Assembly (NCBI RefSeq): GCF_018221465.1
Contig: NZ_JAAIKR010000003.1
Location: forward strand, 186,001-250,000
Reading direction: 5' to 3'
DNA length: 64,000 bases
Source of the DNA: Shewanella intestini
GTDB taxonomy: Bacteria; Pseudomonadota; Gammaproteobacteria; Enterobacterales; Shewanellaceae
Shown: positions 47,605-56,038 of the stretch, one piece after another
Layout: the number at the start of each line of letters is the position of its first letter
Numbering within the stretch: the stretch's first letter is position 1
Notes under the pieces: generated by a model
What the model was told of the DNA's origin: nothing
Databases searched by the model: none
What the model saw: only the letters and a program-made list of their open reading frames with translations
Position numbers and translations under genes: made by a program

Positions 47605-49734
47605 ATGGAAAAAACATTTCAATTAACACGCCGTGAAGATGGTATTGCTATTTTAACGATGGATGTACCAGGCGAAACCATGAATACCTTAAAGGCTGAG
47701 TTTGGGCCTGAGATCAGTGAAACCTTAGCAGACATTAAACAAGATAATTCAATTAAAGGCTTAGTGATCATTTCTGGTAAAGCGGATTCTTTTGTTGCAG
47801 GCGCTGACATTAGTATGCTTGATGCTTGTACGTCTGTGGAAGCGGCTAAAACGTTATCTCAACAGGGACATGTTGTTTTTAATGAGCTACAAAATTTATC
47901 TATTCCGGTTGTTGCTGCTATTCATGGAGCCTGTTTAGGTGGGGGCTTAGAGTTAGCATTAGCGTGTCATTTACGGGTTTGTACTGAAGACAAAAAAACC
48001 ATTTTAGGTGTACCTGAGGTGCAACTTGGTTTGCTACCTGGTGGCGGCGGAACCCAAAGGTTACCGCGCTTAGTGGGCGTAACAACCGCACTTGATATGA
48101 TGTTAACGGGCAAACAAATCCGCCCTAAGCAAGCGCTAAAAATGGGCTTAGTTGATGACATGGTGCCAGCATCTATTTTATTAGAAACCGCTGTCGCGTT
48201 AGCTAAAAAAGGTAAAAGAGCGGCCAAAAAAGTTAAACCAAGCCTGGTGAATAAAGTACTTGAGTCAACGTCTTTCACCCGCGATATTGTGTTTAATCAA
48301 GCCACTAAACAAGTGGCTAAAAAAACACAAGGTAACTACCCATCTCCAAACAAGATCATTGATTGTGTTCGCCAAGGGCTAAACAAAGGGTTAACTAAAG
48401 GACTGGAAGTAGAAGCGAGTCACTTTGCTGAGTTAGTTATGTCAAAAGAGTCTGAGTCATTGCGTAGTCTCTTTTTTGCGACAACTGAAATGAAAAAAGA
48501 AACGGGCGCACAAGGCACCACTGCACGTAAGGTTAATAAGGCGGTGGTACTGGGTGGCGGACTCATGGGCGGCGGTATTGCGTCGGTTACCACAACGAAA
48601 GCTAAAGTGCCTGTAAGAGTAAAAGATATCTCAGAGCAAGGGTTAAGTAATGCTTTGGCTTATGCCTATAAGTTATTGGCAAAAGGCGTTAAACGCCGTC
48701 ATATGACACCTGCAGTGCGTGATAACTTGATGTCACTAATGACGACCACCACTGAATATAAAGGCATAAAAGATGCTGATATAGTCGTTGAAGCAGTATT
48801 TGAAGATTTACAGCTTAAGCATCAAATGGTGAAAGATATTGAACGAGAATGTGCTGAGAACACTATTTTCGCCTCCAATACTTCGTCACTGCCTATTGGA
48901 CAAATTGCCGAGGCAGCGCAGCGTCCTGAAAATGTGATTGGATTACATTATTTCTCCCCTGTAGAGAAAATGCCGCTAGTTGAAGTTATTGCACATAAAA
49001 CCACTTCGCCTGAAACCATTGCAACGACAGTTGCATTTGCTCGTCAACAAGGTAAAACACCGATTGTTGTTCAAGATGGTGCAGGTTTTTATGTGAACCG
49101 CATTTTAGCTTTATACATGAATGAAGCTGCACAATGGTTGCTTGAGGGGCAGCGTGTTGAACACCTTGATAAAGCGTTAGTTAAGTTTGGTTTCCCTGTG
49201 GGGCCGATGACGTTACTCGATGAGGTAGGGATTGATGTTGGCGCTAAAATTTCACCCATACTTGAAAAAGAATTAGGTGAACGATTTAGTGCACCTAAAG
49301 CATTTGACCAATTGTTAGCGGATGATCGTAAAGGCCGTAAAAACGGTAAAGGCTTTTACCAATATGGCGCAAAAGCGAAAAAATCGAAGTTGGTTGATGA
49401 ATCAGTGTATAGGGTTTTGGGTATTCAAACCTCATCAGATCAGCCGATTAAGTCGGTGTCTGAACGTTGTGTGATTCAAATGCTTAATGAAGCCGTACGC
49501 TGTTTAGAAGAGGGAATTATTGCTTGTCCTCGTGATGGTGACATTGGCGCCATTTTTGGTATAGGTTTCCCACCATTCTTAGGTGGACCATTTAAATATA
49601 TTGATGCATTAGGTGCGGCTAACCTGGTTAAAACCTTAGAGCGTTATCAGTCAATGTATGGTGAACGTTTTGTGCCAGCGCAATCGTTAAAATTGATGGC
49701 TGAAAAAGGGGATCAATTTTACCCAGTCAATTAA
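47605..49734 (+). CDS. fadJ: fatty acid oxidation multifunctional subunit FadJ
   Basis: A 709-residue alpha subunit. The N-terminal crotonase domain (1-190) has FVAGADISML and ACLGGGLELALACH, with GVPEVQLGLLPGGGG holding the catalytic Glu; the 3-hydroxyacyl-CoA dehydrogenase domain begins near 310 with the NAD motif VLGGGLMGGGIAS and continues through HYFSPVEKMPLVEV. I chose ATG 47605 because it is 5 bp after the fadI stop and gives the family length (714 in E. coli). It forms a complex with FadI for long-chain fatty acid oxidation, including anaerobically. Confidence 0.97.
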   Translation: MEKTFQLTRREDGIAILTMDVPGETMNTLKAEFGPEISETLADIKQDNSIKGLVIISGKADSFVAGADISMLDACTSVEAAKTLSQQGHVVFNELQNLSIPVVAAIHGACLGGGLELALACHLRVCTEDKKTILGVPEVQLGLLPGGGGTQRLPRLVGVTTALDMMLTGKQIRPKQALKMGLVDDMVPASILLETAVALAKKGKRAAKKVKPSLVNKVLESTSFTRDIVFNQATKQVAKKTQGNYPSPNKIIDCVRQGLNKGLTKGLEVEASHFAELVMSKESESLRSLFFATTEMKKETGAQGTTARKVNKAVVLGGGLMGGGIASVTTTKAKVPVRVKDISEQGLSNALAYAYKLLAKGVKRRHMTPAVRDNLMSLMTTTTEYKGIKDADIVVEAVFEDLQLKHQMVKDIERECAENTIFASNTSSLPIGQIAEAAQRPENVIGLHYFSPVEKMPLVEVIAHKTTSPETIATTVAFARQQGKTPIVVQDGAGFYVNRILALYMNEAAQWLLEGQRVEHLDKALVKFGFPVGPMTLLDEVGIDVGAKISPILEKELGERFSAPKAFDQLLADDRKGRKNGKGFYQYGAKAKKSKLVDESVYRVLGIQTSSDQPIKSVSERCVIQMLNEAVRCLEEGIIACPRDGDIGAIFGIGFPPFLGGPFKYIDALGAANLVKTLERYQSMYGERFVPAQSLKLMAEKGDQFYPVN

Positions 49735-49795
49735 CTCACTCGCTTTTTTAATACGCAAAGGGTTCATACTTAGGTATTAAATTAGCTGATACCAC

Positions 49796-49824
49796 AAAAA
49801 ACGGCAATTATTTGCCGTTTTTTT
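49796..49824 (+). terminator. Rho-independent terminator of fadIJ
   Basis: ACGGCAA-TTAT-TTGCCGT stem with a long T-run, 61 bp after fadJ. Confidence 0.9.
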
Positions 49825-50014
49825 GTATCATAAAGGAAGTCTTTTGCCTGATTAATGTTCGTTTTTAGTCATTATTTGGTGTATGTTTGGTCAGTTGTAT
49901 CACTATAAAGTGTATTGCGTGTAATAAGCACAGCGGTTTTTTGATAATATCAGGGTTAGAATAGCTGCCTTACACAAGGCGAAGTAGCCTGTACGGCATA
50001 CATCGTTGCCTGAA

Positions 50015-50112
50015 GAAGTTTGAAGTTTGAAGTTTGAAGTTTGAAGTTTGAAGTTTGAAGTTTGAAGTTTGAAGTTTGAGGTTTGAAGTTTGAGGTTTGA
50101 GGTTTGAGGTTT
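50015..50112. repeat. heptanucleotide tandem array, 14 units of GARGTTT
   Basis: Fourteen units in exact phase, nine consecutive GAAGTTT followed by alternating GAGGTTT and GAAGTTT and ending in three GAGGTTT. The last unit supplies a GAGG that lies 8 nt before the TTG start chosen for the next gene. The rest of the preceding gap (49825-50014) shows nothing clear. Confidence 0.95.
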
Positions 50113-50117
50113 CAGTC

Positions 50118-50330
50118 TTGGATTATATCAGTTGGATAATTGTTATGCTGAGTTGGTTTTGCTGTGGTCTTATCTGCGGCAATACCGCTTTCTGTCAAGG
50201 GTTAGCAGTTAAACGTTGGGCGTTGATGGGATTTATATTTGGGCCATTTGTCTATCCGTTATTTACTACCCATAAACGTTACTCCCAAGGAAAGTCCTGC
50301 TCAGAGCATGCTGTCAGGATGACGTTTTAA
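50118..50330 (+). CDS. hypothetical small membrane protein
   Basis: About 70 residues if it starts at TTG 50118, or 61 from ATG 50145. Two hydrophobic helices (ISWIIVMLSWFCCGLICG and WALMGFIFGPFVYPLF) are separated by a short polar segment, so it should be an inner-membrane protein. The GAGG of the adjacent heptamer array is well placed as a ribosome site for the TTG start, so array length could affect translation; the ATG has only a distant GGA. No family recognised. It is closed by a terminator at 50347-50375. Confidence 0.55.
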   Translation: MDYISWIIVMLSWFCCGLICGNTAFCQGLAVKRWALMGFIFGPFVYPLFTTHKRYSQGKSCSEHAVRMTF

Positions 50331-50346
50331 TCAGCCAAAATAAAAT

Positions 50347-50375
50347 AAAAAAAAGAGCCTCAGGCTCTTTTTTTT
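50347..50375. terminator. bidirectional terminator
   Basis: GAGCC/GGCTC stem with A8 on the left and T8 on the right. It serves the small membrane protein gene on the plus strand and the microprotein gene on the minus strand. Confidence 0.88.
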
Positions 50376-50397
50376 ATCTGCTTTAATTAGCTAAGAT

Positions 50398-50514
50398 TCA
50401 TTTCCACCAAGCTTTAGCAGGGACAACTTCCAACTTTTCAATGCCTTCAGGCAATTTAATCTGTTTTCTTGCTGGTTTTGCTAATCCAAGAGCTACTTTT
50501 AATGAATTAAACAT
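50398..50514 (-). CDS. 38-residue microprotein downstream of the repeat protein
   Basis: A short frame from ATG at 50514 with AAAGG about 8 nt upstream, 10 bp after the stop of the repeat-protein gene. The peptide opens MFNSLKVALGLAKPARKQ, is basic with a proline/glutamate centre and ends KAWWK. It has no signal peptide or lipobox, and no cysteine, serine/threonine-rich core or glycine motif of known modified peptides. A terminator lies 22 bp after the stop. The ribosome site, spacing and terminator argue that it is a real gene. The family is unknown. Confidence 0.6.
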   Translation of the reverse strand: MFNSLKVALGLAKPARKQIKLPEGIEKLEVVPAKAWWK

Positions 50515-50524
50515 GATTATACCT

Positions 50525-51343
50525 TTAAGCTGTTTGCGCGTTGGCTAATTTAATGTTTGGAATGCTGGCTGTTTGTGCATTGTTTAACTTAATGTTTGGA
50601 ATGCTGGCTGTTTGCGCATTGTTTAACTTAATGTTTGGAATGCTGGCTGTTTGCGCATTGTTTAACTTAATGTTTGGAATGCTGGCCGTTTGTGCATTGT
50701 TTAATTTAATGTTTGGAATGCTGGCTGTTTGCGCATTGTTTAATTTAATGTTTGGAATGCTGGCCGTTTGTGCATTGTTTAATTTAATGTTTGGAATGCT
50801 GGCTGTTTGTGCATTGTTTAACTTAATGTTTGGAATGCTGGCTGTTTGCGCATTGTTTAACTTAATGTTTGGAATGCTGGCTGTTTGCGCATTGTTTAAT
50901 TTAATGTTTGGAATGCTGGCCGTTTGTGCATTGTTTAATTTAATGTTTGGAATGCTGGCTGTTTGCGCATTGTTTAACTTAATGTTTGGAATGCTGGCTG
51001 TTTGCGCATTGTTTAACTTAATGTTTGGAATGCTGGCTGTTTGCGCATTGTTTAACTTAATGTTTGGAATGCTGGCTGTTTGTGCATTGTTTAATTTAAT
51101 GTTTGGAATGCTGGCTGTTTGCGCATTGTTTAACTTAATGTTTGGAATGCTAGCTGTTTGCGCGTTGTTTAGCTTAATGTTTGGAATGCTGGCTGTTTCA
51201 ATATTTGAATAGATAACACCTGCTGTGGCGTGTTGTAATGATGCGGCAGTTGATAATTCATTTAATGAATTAGTTGTATTAAACGCATATACAGGGTGAG
51301 TAAATGCAGCAGCTACAGTTAGGGCTATTAGTCCTTTAATCAT
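50525..51343 (-). CDS. predicted secreted protein of 17 tandem 13-residue repeats
   Basis: A 272-residue product. Residues 1-20 (MIKGLIALTVAAAFTHPVYA) are a signal peptide with a probable AxA-type cleavage before FNTTNS. Residues 21-49 are unique, then 17 copies of TASIPNIKLNNAQ follow with a final TA. All internal units have identical protein sequence; only the last changes LNNAQ to LANAQ. There are no cysteines. GAGAGAGA lies ahead of the ATG. It is 109 bp after the end of a large c-di-GMP sensor gene on the same strand and 10 bp before a microprotein. The fold is unknown; a beta-solenoid or fibre-forming protein is possible. Confidence 0.8.
   Translation of the reverse strand: MIKGLIALTVAAAFTHPVYAFNTTNSLNELSTAASLQHATAGVIYSNIETASIPNIKLNNAQTASIPNIKLNNAQTASIPNIKLNNAQTASIPNIKLNNAQTASIPNIKLNNAQTASIPNIKLNNAQTASIPNIKLNNAQTASIPNIKLNNAQTASIPNIKLNNAQTASIPNIKLNNAQTASIPNIKLNNAQTASIPNIKLNNAQTASIPNIKLNNAQTASIPNIKLNNAQTASIPNIKLNNAQTASIPNIKLNNAQTASIPNIKLANAQTA
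50534..51196. repeat. 39-bp tandem repeat, 17 units, coding
   Basis: Seventeen 39-bp units encode the 13-residue repeats above. Variable positions (ACA/ACG, GCC/GCT, AAG/AAA, TTA/CTA, AAT/AAC, GCG/GCA) are all silent, except in the last unit, where AAC AAT becomes GCC AAC. Confidence 0.95.
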
Positions 51344-51407
51344 TTTTTTATCTCTCTCAGTTATTTTTAAATACGAAGTCGTTATTTTTGTAAACTGGTA
51401 GAGATAA

Positions 51408-51424
51408 TGCAGATGCTATGCCAA
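51408..51424 (-). promoter_or_regulatory. possible sigma-54 promoter of the repeat-protein gene
   Basis: On the minus strand, TTGGCATAGCATCTGCA has the GG and GC dinucleotides 10 bp apart expected at -24/-12. It would give a leader of about 54 nt. A sigma-70 alternative (TTTACA, 15 bp, TATTTA) lies closer to the start. Neither is proven. Confidence 0.3.
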
Positions 51425-51452
51425 AGTTTGTTTTTTAATTAAATTAATTTAA

Positions 51453-54400
51453 TTAACTGTTGGTTGATTTCAACTTCTTTTGCTCGCTATCGGATAATAA
51501 AAGGACTGAAAAATCATTTTCAGGAATAGGTTTACTGAAGATATAACCTTGTATTTCTTCACAGTTTAATGCTTTTAAAATATTTAATTGTGCAGTTTGT
51601 TCAACGCCTTCGCCAACGACTGAAAGCCCCATGTTATGGGCAATTGTGATTATAGAATCAACCATTTTCAAGTCCCTGTCAGACTTGTCGATATCATCAA
51701 CAAAGCTTTTATCAATTTTTAAACAATTGATTGGGAAACGTTTTAAATAAGATAATGATGAATAACCGGTACCAAAGTCATCTAATGCTAAACTAACCCC
51801 CATTTTAGACAGTTGTTGCATCACTTTGATGGCGTTTTCAGGGTTTTTAATTACAGTTCCTTCAGTAATTTCCAACTCTAAGTGCTTAGCGGGTAGTTTC
51901 GTAAGACGTAAGATTGACTCTATTCGTTGTTTTAAGTCGGAAAGTGCAAATTGACGTGACGATAAATTGACGGCCACACGTCCGGTAAATATCCCTTCTT
52001 CCAACCATTTATTGGCAGCGAAACAAGCTTTGCGTAAAACCACATCGCCAATTTCAACGATTAAACCATTTTCTTCAGCAAGTGGAATGAAGCTATTAGG
52101 TGAAATAATGCCTTGAACTGGATGGTTTAATCTCACCAATGCTTCCATTCCTGCTAAACAGTTATTTTTCATATCCACTTTAGGTTGGTAATAAACCTCG
52201 AACAAATCATCTTTTAATGCTTCTCTGATTAAGTTTTCAGTTTCTAATTGTTTAAGTGCATTTTGGTTTAATGATTCTGAATAAAATTGATAGCGGTTGC
52301 CACCGGCTGATTTTGCATGATACATCGCTATATCTGCTTTCCTGAGCAGGGCTTGTTCGCTTTGTTCGTCTTCTGGATAGAGCACAATACCAATACTGAT
52401 CCCAAGGACTAAAGATTCTTTATTAATATTAAATGATGGTGCTAAAGATTGGATGACACGAGCGGCTATGGCTGCACATGAACCAATATCAGGCGTCTGG
52501 TCAATGAGTAAAGCAAACTCATCACCGCCTAAGCGATAAAGACTGACATCATTTGGTATCACCATTCTTATGCGCTCAGCGACGCCAATCAGTAAATCAT
52601 CTCCTACTTGATGTCCTAGAGAGTCGTTAATTCGTTTAAAATTATCAACATCGAGTACCATTAATGTATGGTGAATATCCTTTTTCACAAGATTACTTAA
52701 GGTCACTTGTAAACTAGAGCGGTTAGGTAAACCAGTTAAAATATCGTTGTTAGTGAGTTTTCGTAATTCTTCTTCTTGTTGTTTTCGACGGGTTATATCA
52801 GAAAAAACCCCAACATAGTGGCTCGTGTCGCCTTGTTCATCATAAATAGCATCAATGGTGAGCGCCATTAAAAATTGGCATCCATCACCTCGTCGTGCTT
52901 CTATTTCACCAGTCCAGCGTCCCTGTTGCCTTAATAATGCTCTAATTTGTTCTGAATACGCTTCAGGATAATGATTAAATGTTAATACCTCGCCACTGAA
53001 CTTTTCACGTGAGTTTGCGCTGATTTCACAACATGCATCATTGACCTCTACAAAGCGATATTGCTCATCTAAGATAAACATGCCTTCTGAAATATTTTCA
53101 ATTGCACGAGCAAAAAGGCGTAACTGTTCTTCAGTCTGTTTAATTTTATTGATGTCTTTAATCGTGCCTGTCATACGAACAGGTAATTCTTTTTGATCCC
53201 TTTCAACAATTTTTGCGCGGTCTAAAATCCAATTCCATTGATGGTTACGTCCTTTGACACGATACGCAATTTCAAAGTGGTCGGTATAACCACTAAAATG
53301 GTCATTGAGGGCTTTTTGTACGCGTTGTTGATCATGCGGATGAATGTTGCTTTTTTCACCGTCTTTACCAGAGCGGCGTCCATCTCGAGGGAAATCTAGC
53401 GTCCCCCAAATGTTTGAACGGTAAATTTGTCCAGATTCAATATCCCAATCCCACATTTCATCGCCACTTCCCCAAAGTGAGAGTTTTAGTCGTTCTTCAC
53501 TTAATGCCACCAGTCGCTGAATTTGGCGTCGTTTTAAAATTGAACGAGTAATTAATGAGATGACAATTAAAGTAATTAATGCATACACCAACTTAGCTTG
53601 AATTGATAACCACCAAGGCGGGGTAATTGTGATAGCAAGATTGCGTTCGCGCCCTTTTTGGCCTGTTAACTTATCAATTGCGTAAATACTGAAAATATAA
53701 TCTCCAGGTGACAAGTTCGTATACGTTGCAGAATTGACACCTTGAGCAGGTATCCATTCTTGATCAAGCCCTTTAAGTTTGTATTTAAAATCGGTGGTTT
53801 TGAAGGTGCGACCAACTGAGTTGAATTTAATTGAAAAAGGATATTCTGAGTATTTTAGTTTGATTTTTGGTTGGGTATTTATAGTTGTTTTTAAAATACC
53901 GTTATTAACCTTAACAGGAGTATTAAATAATAATAGTTCTTTGAAGTTAGTGTTTATTGATTTCTGCTCATTTAATTCAGAAGCCATTTCGTTCATGTTA
54001 ATGAGGCTGAGTCCATCTCTTCCTCCAAATAACATGTTATCTCCAACTTTTAATGAAGAACTGATGTTATAATCACCTAGTACGCCATTATCTTCATTTA
54101 GTCTTATTTGAGATTTGTTTATTGAACTTAAAATGTTAATTTCAAAAACAGATGCGGTTAATAGCAATGTATTTGTCTGCTCAATTGAGTATATGACTTT
54201 ATTGTTACTAAATTCACGGCTGACATGGTTAGGTCTTAGTAAGTCTATGCTTTCAAGAGATGTCCTTGTACCAAAGTATAGTTTAGTGTTTTTAATGTTT
54301 AGGCTCGTGACTAGATCGTGGTCATAAATCAATTCTACTAAATTCGTGCTTTTTTTAATTGAGTACAAACCTGTTTGTGATGCAACCCAGAAATATTCTT

Positions 54401-55772
54401 TTGTTTCAGCTGTGTCATATATGGGAAATTTTAAGTTGGAGTTTATACTTTTAATCAGGTTGTTGTTTTTGTCATATTGTCTTATTTCTCCCAGAAATGT
54501 TCCTGCAATAATTGTATTGTTTGATTGTTTTAAATGTGTAATATGTTCATTGGATAGGGTAATTATTTCTTTTTTAGGTGTTATTAATTGCAAACCAAGC
54601 TTTGAACCAATATAAATGTTGCCATTTAATGTTGCTAGGTATTTAGGCCCCGTAACTAACGGGGTCTCAATTGTGTCGATAATCTTTAAGTTTAAATCTA
54701 GTTTGTAAATTTTATTTGAATTTGTTCCAATGTAAATGTAATCATCATCTTTTATTATTGACCAAATATCTTTCAGTTCAGGCACAACTTTTTTTACTAA
54801 GTTTTTAACAGTCGATGCGAAAATAAAACCATTTGCATAATTTGCAATAAATATTTTTGTGTTGGCGTTGTTTATATATATGGCGTTGGTTTTGTTAATG
54901 TTAGCAGTCGTATTTCCTATTTTAGAAATGTTAAATTCACTGTCTATTCGATATATACTTTTTTTATGTGTGGCGACAATGAAATCATCACGGTCATGTT
55001 TTTCAAGTTGATTATCAAAGCTGTCAAAACTTAAATCACTAATTTTAATAAGTTTCTTATCTGAAGTGAATGTGTATAGTCCACTACTATTAGTAATCAC
55101 TGGAGTACCATTGATACTCGACAAATCATTTGTGTTATGAGTGATTGTTAGTAACTTACCATTTGAGTAAGAAAAAATAGTTCCGTCATAATTTCTAATT
55201 AAATAGTCATTTCCAGATTTTACAACTTTTTTCACTTCTTTAATTTTGTCAGATGATATTCTTTTGGTGATTTTTTCTTGATCAGAATCAATAATTAATA
55301 CTTCATTATTTAGCCCAATAAACAGTTCATTTTTATATTTGTTTAATGCCCAAATGGCTCTATTACCTATATTGCTTTGAAGAGGTGATAGACTGAAATG
55401 TTCAGTGTAGGGATCGAAATAAGCTAAACCTTTATCTGTTCCTATAACTAATCTACCTTTTTGATCAATAAGTAAATTTCTAATAAATGAACTGGGTAAG
55501 CCAGGTGAGTTATAATCAGCATGAAACTGCTTAAACTCATTGCCATCAAAACGGTTTAAGCCATTAATTGTCCCAACCCAAATGTAACCCGAGTTGTCTT
55601 CAACGAAGCTCGAAACCGTATTTTGAGATAGGCCATTAGATACCGTATAACTGTCATAATTGAGCTGGATATCGAATTGGTTGGCTGAAGAGTGACCACT
55701 GAAATCTGCGTTAGTATAAGTTGATTGGAAAACGCTAACGATAAAGATAAGTACAAGTAAAATTCGGGGCAT
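51453..55772 (-). CDS. periplasmic beta-propeller sensor with PAS, GGDEF and EAL domains
   Basis: A 1439-residue hybrid. A signal peptide (ILLVLIFIVSVFQSTYT) opens; about residues 40-640 are two-component-type propeller repeats (IWVGTINGLNRFDG, LVIGTDKGLAYFDP and others), then a Y_Y_Y domain (KLKGLDQEWIPAQG), a membrane helix around 730-750 (LVYALITLIVISLIT), two PAS domains (about 765-1005), an intact GGDEF (LYRLGGDEFALL) and an intact EAL (GMEALVRLNHP with NLSSRQF, DDFGTG and VGEGVE). No RxxD inhibitory site is seen at the expected place. It should sense a periplasmic ligand and alter c-di-GMP. The propeller half looks more AT-rich than the signalling half. The repeat-protein gene follows. 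Confidence 0.93.
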   Translation of the reverse strand: MPRILLVLIFIVSVFQSTYTNADFSGHSSANQFDIQLNYDSYTVSNGLSQNTVSSFVEDNSGYIWVGTINGLNRFDGNEFKQFHADYNSPGLPSSFIRNLLIDQKGRLVIGTDKGLAYFDPYTEHFSLSPLQSNIGNRAIWALNKYKNELFIGLNNEVLIIDSDQEKITKRISSDKIKEVKKVVKSGNDYLIRNYDGTIFSYSNGKLLTITHNTNDLSSINGTPVITNSSGLYTFTSDKKLIKISDLSFDSFDNQLEKHDRDDFIVATHKKSIYRIDSEFNISKIGNTTANINKTNAIYINNANTKIFIANYANGFIFASTVKNLVKKVVPELKDIWSIIKDDDYIYIGTNSNKIYKLDLNLKIIDTIETPLVTGPKYLATLNGNIYIGSKLGLQLITPKKEIITLSNEHITHLKQSNNTIIAGTFLGEIRQYDKNNNLIKSINSNLKFPIYDTAETKEYFWVASQTGLYSIKKSTNLVELIYDHDLVTSLNIKNTKLYFGTRTSLESIDLLRPNHVSREFSNNKVIYSIEQTNTLLLTASVFEINILSSINKSQIRLNEDNGVLGDYNISSSLKVGDNMLFGGRDGLSLINMNEMASELNEQKSINTNFKELLLFNTPVKVNNGILKTTINTQPKIKLKYSEYPFSIKFNSVGRTFKTTDFKYKLKGLDQEWIPAQGVNSATYTNLSPGDYIFSIYAIDKLTGQKGRERNLAITITPPWWLSIQAKLVYALITLIVISLITRSILKRRQIQRLVALSEERLKLSLWGSGDEMWDWDIESGQIYRSNIWGTLDFPRDGRRSGKDGEKSNIHPHDQQRVQKALNDHFSGYTDHFEIAYRVKGRNHQWNWILDRAKIVERDQKELPVRMTGTIKDINKIKQTEEQLRLFARAIENISEGMFILDEQYRFVEVNDACCEISANSREKFSGEVLTFNHYPEAYSEQIRALLRQQGRWTGEIEARRGDGCQFLMALTIDAIYDEQGDTSHYVGVFSDITRRKQQEEELRKLTNNDILTGLPNRSSLQVTLSNLVKKDIHHTLMVLDVDNFKRINDSLGHQVGDDLLIGVAERIRMVIPNDVSLYRLGGDEFALLIDQTPDIGSCAAIAARVIQSLAPSFNINKESLVLGISIGIVLYPEDEQSEQALLRKADIAMYHAKSAGGNRYQFYSESLNQNALKQLETENLIREALKDDLFEVYYQPKVDMKNNCLAGMEALVRLNHPVQGIISPNSFIPLAEENGLIVEIGDVVLRKACFAANKWLEEGIFTGRVAVNLSSRQFALSDLKQRIESILRLTKLPAKHLELEITEGTVIKNPENAIKVMQQLSKMGVSLALDDFGTGYSSLSYLKRFPINCLKIDKSFVDDIDKSDRDLKMVDSIITIAHNMGLSVVGEGVEQTAQLNILKALNCEEIQGYIFSKPIPENDFSVLLLSDSEQKKLKSTNS

Positions 55773-56038
55773 AATTGATATACTTTTTGTTGATGCCAGA
55801 TATGAATCGTAAAGTAGTCTACTTTTTCAGAAAGTAACCTGGTTGTCAAAAAAATGTTTCAGCATAACACGGTGTGCAAACTTATCATTTACATTGTGAT
55901 GCTGGATTCACTATCTACCTGAGAAAAAAATGCGTAATTTGCTGCTGGTTGTGAATAATTCAGCATGAAAAACTGAATTATTGTCATCAGGCTGTTGTTG
56001 TGCAAATGTTTTCTTACATTTTTGTATGATGTGCACGT

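Noticed and set aside
50541-51212. 223-residue open frame on the plus strand through the 39-bp repeats
   Set aside because: It is a shadow of the minus-strand repeat gene. Its hydrophobic repeats with no signal structure, and the fact that variable sites are silent only in the minus frame, show that the minus strand codes.
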